A DNA stretch of 7,690 nucleotides from Pseudomonadota bacterium. Lineage in GTDB: Bacteria > Desulfobacterota > JADFVX01. Positions 6,213-7,690 of this stretch are shown in pieces. The stretch is from contig JADFVM010000097.1 of NCBI GenBank assembly GCA_015222555.1, forward strand, positions 1-7,690, written 5' to 3'. The notes below the pieces were generated by a model. It was given only the letters and a program-made list of their open reading frames with translations. It searched no databases and was not told the DNA's origin. The stretch's first letter is position 1, and each line of letters opens with the position of its first letter. The position numbers and the translations under genes are program-made.

Positions 6213-7127
6213 GAAAAATCATCTAAGTTCGCTCTCTGTATAAATGAGTTAAGAGCCCCCTTCATTACCGCCTCAGTCCTTCCCATGGCCCTGGGTGTTG
6301 CCCTTGCCTATAGCGGGCAGAGTAACACAGCGCCTGTCCTGACTTTTTTTACTTTTTTGTGCGGAACACTCATCCATCTTTCAGCAAATACTTTAAATGA
6401 CCTTTTCGATTTCAAGGCCGGTTGCGATACCCCCCAGGTTAACAAAACGCCTTTTAGCGGTGGCAGTGGCATGCTTGCAGGAGGGTTGTTAAGCTATACT
6501 GAAGTAAAGACTATTTCAACGATTCTCGTCGCGGCATCTCTTGCTACAGGAGGAGCGGTTATTGCTTTAAGCCCGGGAGATAGATCTGTTTTGCTTATCT
6601 TTGGCGCAATCGGTTTGTTTCTGGGCATTGCCTATACAGCACCTCCGTTCAAGCTGGTATACAATGGGCTTGGTGAAATAGCAATCTTTCTGGCCTTCGG
6701 GCCCCTTCCTGTGGTATCGGCCTACTATATTACGAGCGGAACATTTTCTCTCGCTTCTTTTATCGCATCCATTCCGGCGGGCCTGATGACGACGGCTATT
6801 TTGTGGATAAATCAGTTCCCCGATTACAGCAGCGATAAAAAGGCTGATAAAAACAACCTCGTCGTCGTGATGGGACGTGAAAAGAGCCGCTATGTGTATT
6901 ACCTGCTGGTCTTCCTTTCCGTATTGGTGGTCTTGGCCGCGGCCTTGAGCGGGATACTCCAAAAATGGAGCCTCCTGGGGCTCTTCTTTCTATTCCCTGC
7001 ACTTGCGGCTTCTTTTATCCTGCATAATAATTTTAAAGATACACCAAAAATGATCCCTGCCATGGGATTGACAATTCTGTCGCATCTTGTGCTGACAGTG
7101 CTTATGATCACCGGGGTATTGCTTTAA
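6189..7127 (+). CDS. UbiA-family prenyltransferase, probably MenA-like (quinone biosynthesis)
   Basis: This 312-residue integral membrane enzyme should attach a polyprenyl chain to an aromatic acceptor. The first Asp-rich motif NTLNDLFDFKAGCD (67-80; N70, D71, D74, D80) and the second, DYSSDKKADK (212-221; D212, D216, D220), are the two magnesium-diphosphate sites of the UbiA superfamily. AYTAPPFKL (148-156) is another family signature. Several hydrophobic stretches (for example 25-42, 48-66, 107-127, 133-150, 164-180, 235-254, 260-278, 290-311) fit a nine-helix fold. The NQFPDY form of motif two suggests the MenA/menaquinone branch, but a futalosine-pathway enzyme or another UbiA member is possible and no neighbour settles it. 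The ribosome binding site before the ATG is poor (only AAAAAGA). No other in-frame start is close, and the next Met, at 33, would remove the first helix. Confidence 0.88.
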   Translation: MAHTASSQEKSSKFALCINELRAPFITASVLPMALGVALAYSGQSNTAPVLTFFTFLCGTLIHLSANTLNDLFDFKAGCDTPQVNKTPFSGGSGMLAGGLLSYTEVKTISTILVAASLATGGAVIALSPGDRSVLLIFGAIGLFLGIAYTAPPFKLVYNGLGEIAIFLAFGPLPVVSAYYITSGTFSLASFIASIPAGLMTTAILWINQFPDYSSDKKADKNNLVVVMGREKSRYVYYLLVFLSVLVVLAAALSGILQKWSLLGLFFLFPALAASFILHNNFKDTPKMIPAMGLTILSHLVLTVLMITGVLL

Positions 7128-7151
7128 GGGCAACTCTGAAAATTCGCTGAG

Positions 7152-7194
7152 GTCGCGTTGGCGACGTTAAAAAGAGGCTCTTTCCCAAAGGGAA
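7152..7194. other. Two small hairpins after the UbiA-family gene
   Basis: GTCGC (7152-7156) and GCGAC (7161-7165) form a five-pair stem with a GTTG loop. TTCCC (7182-7186) and GGGAA (7190-7194) form another with an AAA loop. Neither is followed by a T run on the plus strand, so they are weak terminator candidates. The rest of 7128-7250 shows no coding potential that I can support. Confidence 0.3.
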
Positions 7195-7258
7195 CAAGGG
7201 AATGCTCCTTTACTTATGTAGCCTCCGCTTTTCCGCCCATTTACGATGTGCCATTATC

Positions 7259-7272
7259 GATTTGATCAAATC
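7259..7272. promoter_or_regulatory. Perfect 14-bp palindrome upstream of folK
   Basis: GATTTGATCAAATC reads the same on both strands with no spacer. It is centred about 76 bases before the predicted folK transcription start. It resembles an operator, but it is not a standard FNR or CRP site, since those have a spacer between half-sites. Confidence 0.4.
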
Positions 7273-7304
7273 TTTTGCGACACCCTTAATTAATGCCATT
7301 TTAT

Positions 7305-7334
7305 TTGACAGAAAATGTTCTTCTCTGTTATGTA
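7305..7334 (+). promoter_or_regulatory. Candidate folK promoter
   Basis: A perfect -35 box TTGACA at 7305-7310 is followed 18 bases later by the weak -10 word TATGTA (7329-7334, three of six). If used, transcription would begin near 7341, two or three bases before the folK ATG. Confidence 0.35.
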
Positions 7335-7343
7335 TGAGCGTAT

Positions 7344-7690
7344 ATGAATCATGAGGTTTATCTCGCTCTCGGGTCCAATATGGGCGACAGGATAGAAAAT
7401 GTCAGGTCTGCTCTGGATGCGCTTAATGACAGGGCTGACATTAATATCATTGCTAGGTCATCCTTTTATGAGACAGAACCTGTGGGTGTGACAGAGCAAG
7501 CTGAATTTATCAATGCGGCCATCAGGATTAAAACGTCACTTAGCCCACGGGCGCTGCTCAAGCTTGTCAAGTCAATTGAGAAGGCACTGGGCAGGGTGAA
7601 AACGGTCCGTTGGGGCCCAAGGGTAATTGATATCGATATCCTGTTATACGATGATCTTATCCTGTCAGAAAAGGAGCTGAAAATCCCTCA
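7344..7690 (+). CDS. folK: 2-amino-4-hydroxy-6-hydroxymethyldihydropteridine pyrophosphokinase (partial, 3' end missing)
   Basis: HPPK transfers pyrophosphate from ATP to 6-hydroxymethyl-dihydropterin, the step before dihydropteroate synthase in folate synthesis; it is cytoplasmic. The frame runs off the window edge after 115 codons of an expected 160 or so. Visible hallmarks are the N-terminal VYLALGSNMGDR (5-16), FYETEPVG (41-48) and the signature RWGPRVIDIDILLY (89-102). Aspartates D96 and D98 match the magnesium ligands D95 and D97 of E. coli HPPK. The ATG at 7344 is forced: an in-frame TGA stands at 7335-7337 and there is no other start codon between. The ribosome binding site is weak, at best GAG at 7336-7338. 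The next gene is outside the window. Confidence 0.95.
   Translation, partial: MNHEVYLALGSNMGDRIENVRSALDALNDRADINIIARSSFYETEPVGVTEQAEFINAAIRIKTSLSPRALLKLVKSIEKALGRVKTVRWGPRVIDIDILLYDDLILSEKELKIP

Noticed and set aside
6040..6243. 67-codon plus-strand open frame over the tRNA
   Set aside because: It reads through tRNA-Pro in antisense and into the UbiA-family gene in another frame. The stretch GVRGFEPPAPASR is the usual translation of antisense tRNA sequence and not a real protein.
7142..7150. ATTCGCTGA shared with the terminal repeat of the 84-bp element
   Set aside because: Only nine bases match, with no second arm nearby, so it is probably chance and not another copy of the element.
7259..7272. 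FNR/CRP-type binding site
   Set aside because: FNR sites need TTGAT and ATCAA separated by four bases; here the halves abut without a spacer.

Overview
The window reads as ordinary chromosome of a Gram-negative bacterium, most likely a proteobacterium in the broad sense. An E. coli-type PepN, a SlyX with the family's conserved C-terminal tail, FolK and a UbiA-family prenyltransferase support this. A deltaproteobacterium (Desulfobacterota) would fit the mix of genes and the intergenic repeats, but that placement is inference. I found no phage, CRISPR, toxin-antitoxin or complete transposon, and no clearly new multi-gene system.

Layout, left to right. Positions 1-239 are non-coding, with repeat-like hairpins and then the ribosome binding site of pepN. 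pepN (240-2891) encodes a complete M1 aminopeptidase N with all catalytic residues. A 196-base gap follows that is packed with degenerate inverted repeats, one of which matches a segment upstream of pepN. slyX (3088-3291) is a short coiled-coil gene. An actin-like ATPase of the ParM/StbA type (3436-4473) has its own candidate promoter and a palindrome next to its ribosome binding site, but no ParR partner. The next gap (4474-4771) holds an 84-bp element with 15-bp terminal inverted repeats, then a palindrome and a good sigma-70-like promoter. That promoter leads to a membrane-bound GGDEF diguanylate cyclase (4772-6001, TTG start) that lacks the inhibitory I-site. A tRNA-Pro(CGG) gene lies on the minus strand (6086-6162). 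Its promoter sits inside the first codons of the divergent UbiA-family prenyltransferase gene (6189-7127), probably a quinone-biosynthesis enzyme. After a 216-base gap with small hairpins and a perfect 14-bp palindrome, folK starts at 7344 and runs off the right edge.

Most genes look like separate transcription units, since the gaps are 140-300 bases and several have their own candidate promoters. Functional themes are peptide turnover (PepN), folate synthesis (FolK), isoprenoid quinone synthesis (UbiA family), c-di-GMP signalling (GGDEF) and an orphan filament-forming ATPase. The points most worth a second look are the orphan ParM-like gene, the 84-bp element, the tRNA promoter overlapping a coding start, and the palindromes placed next to promoters.
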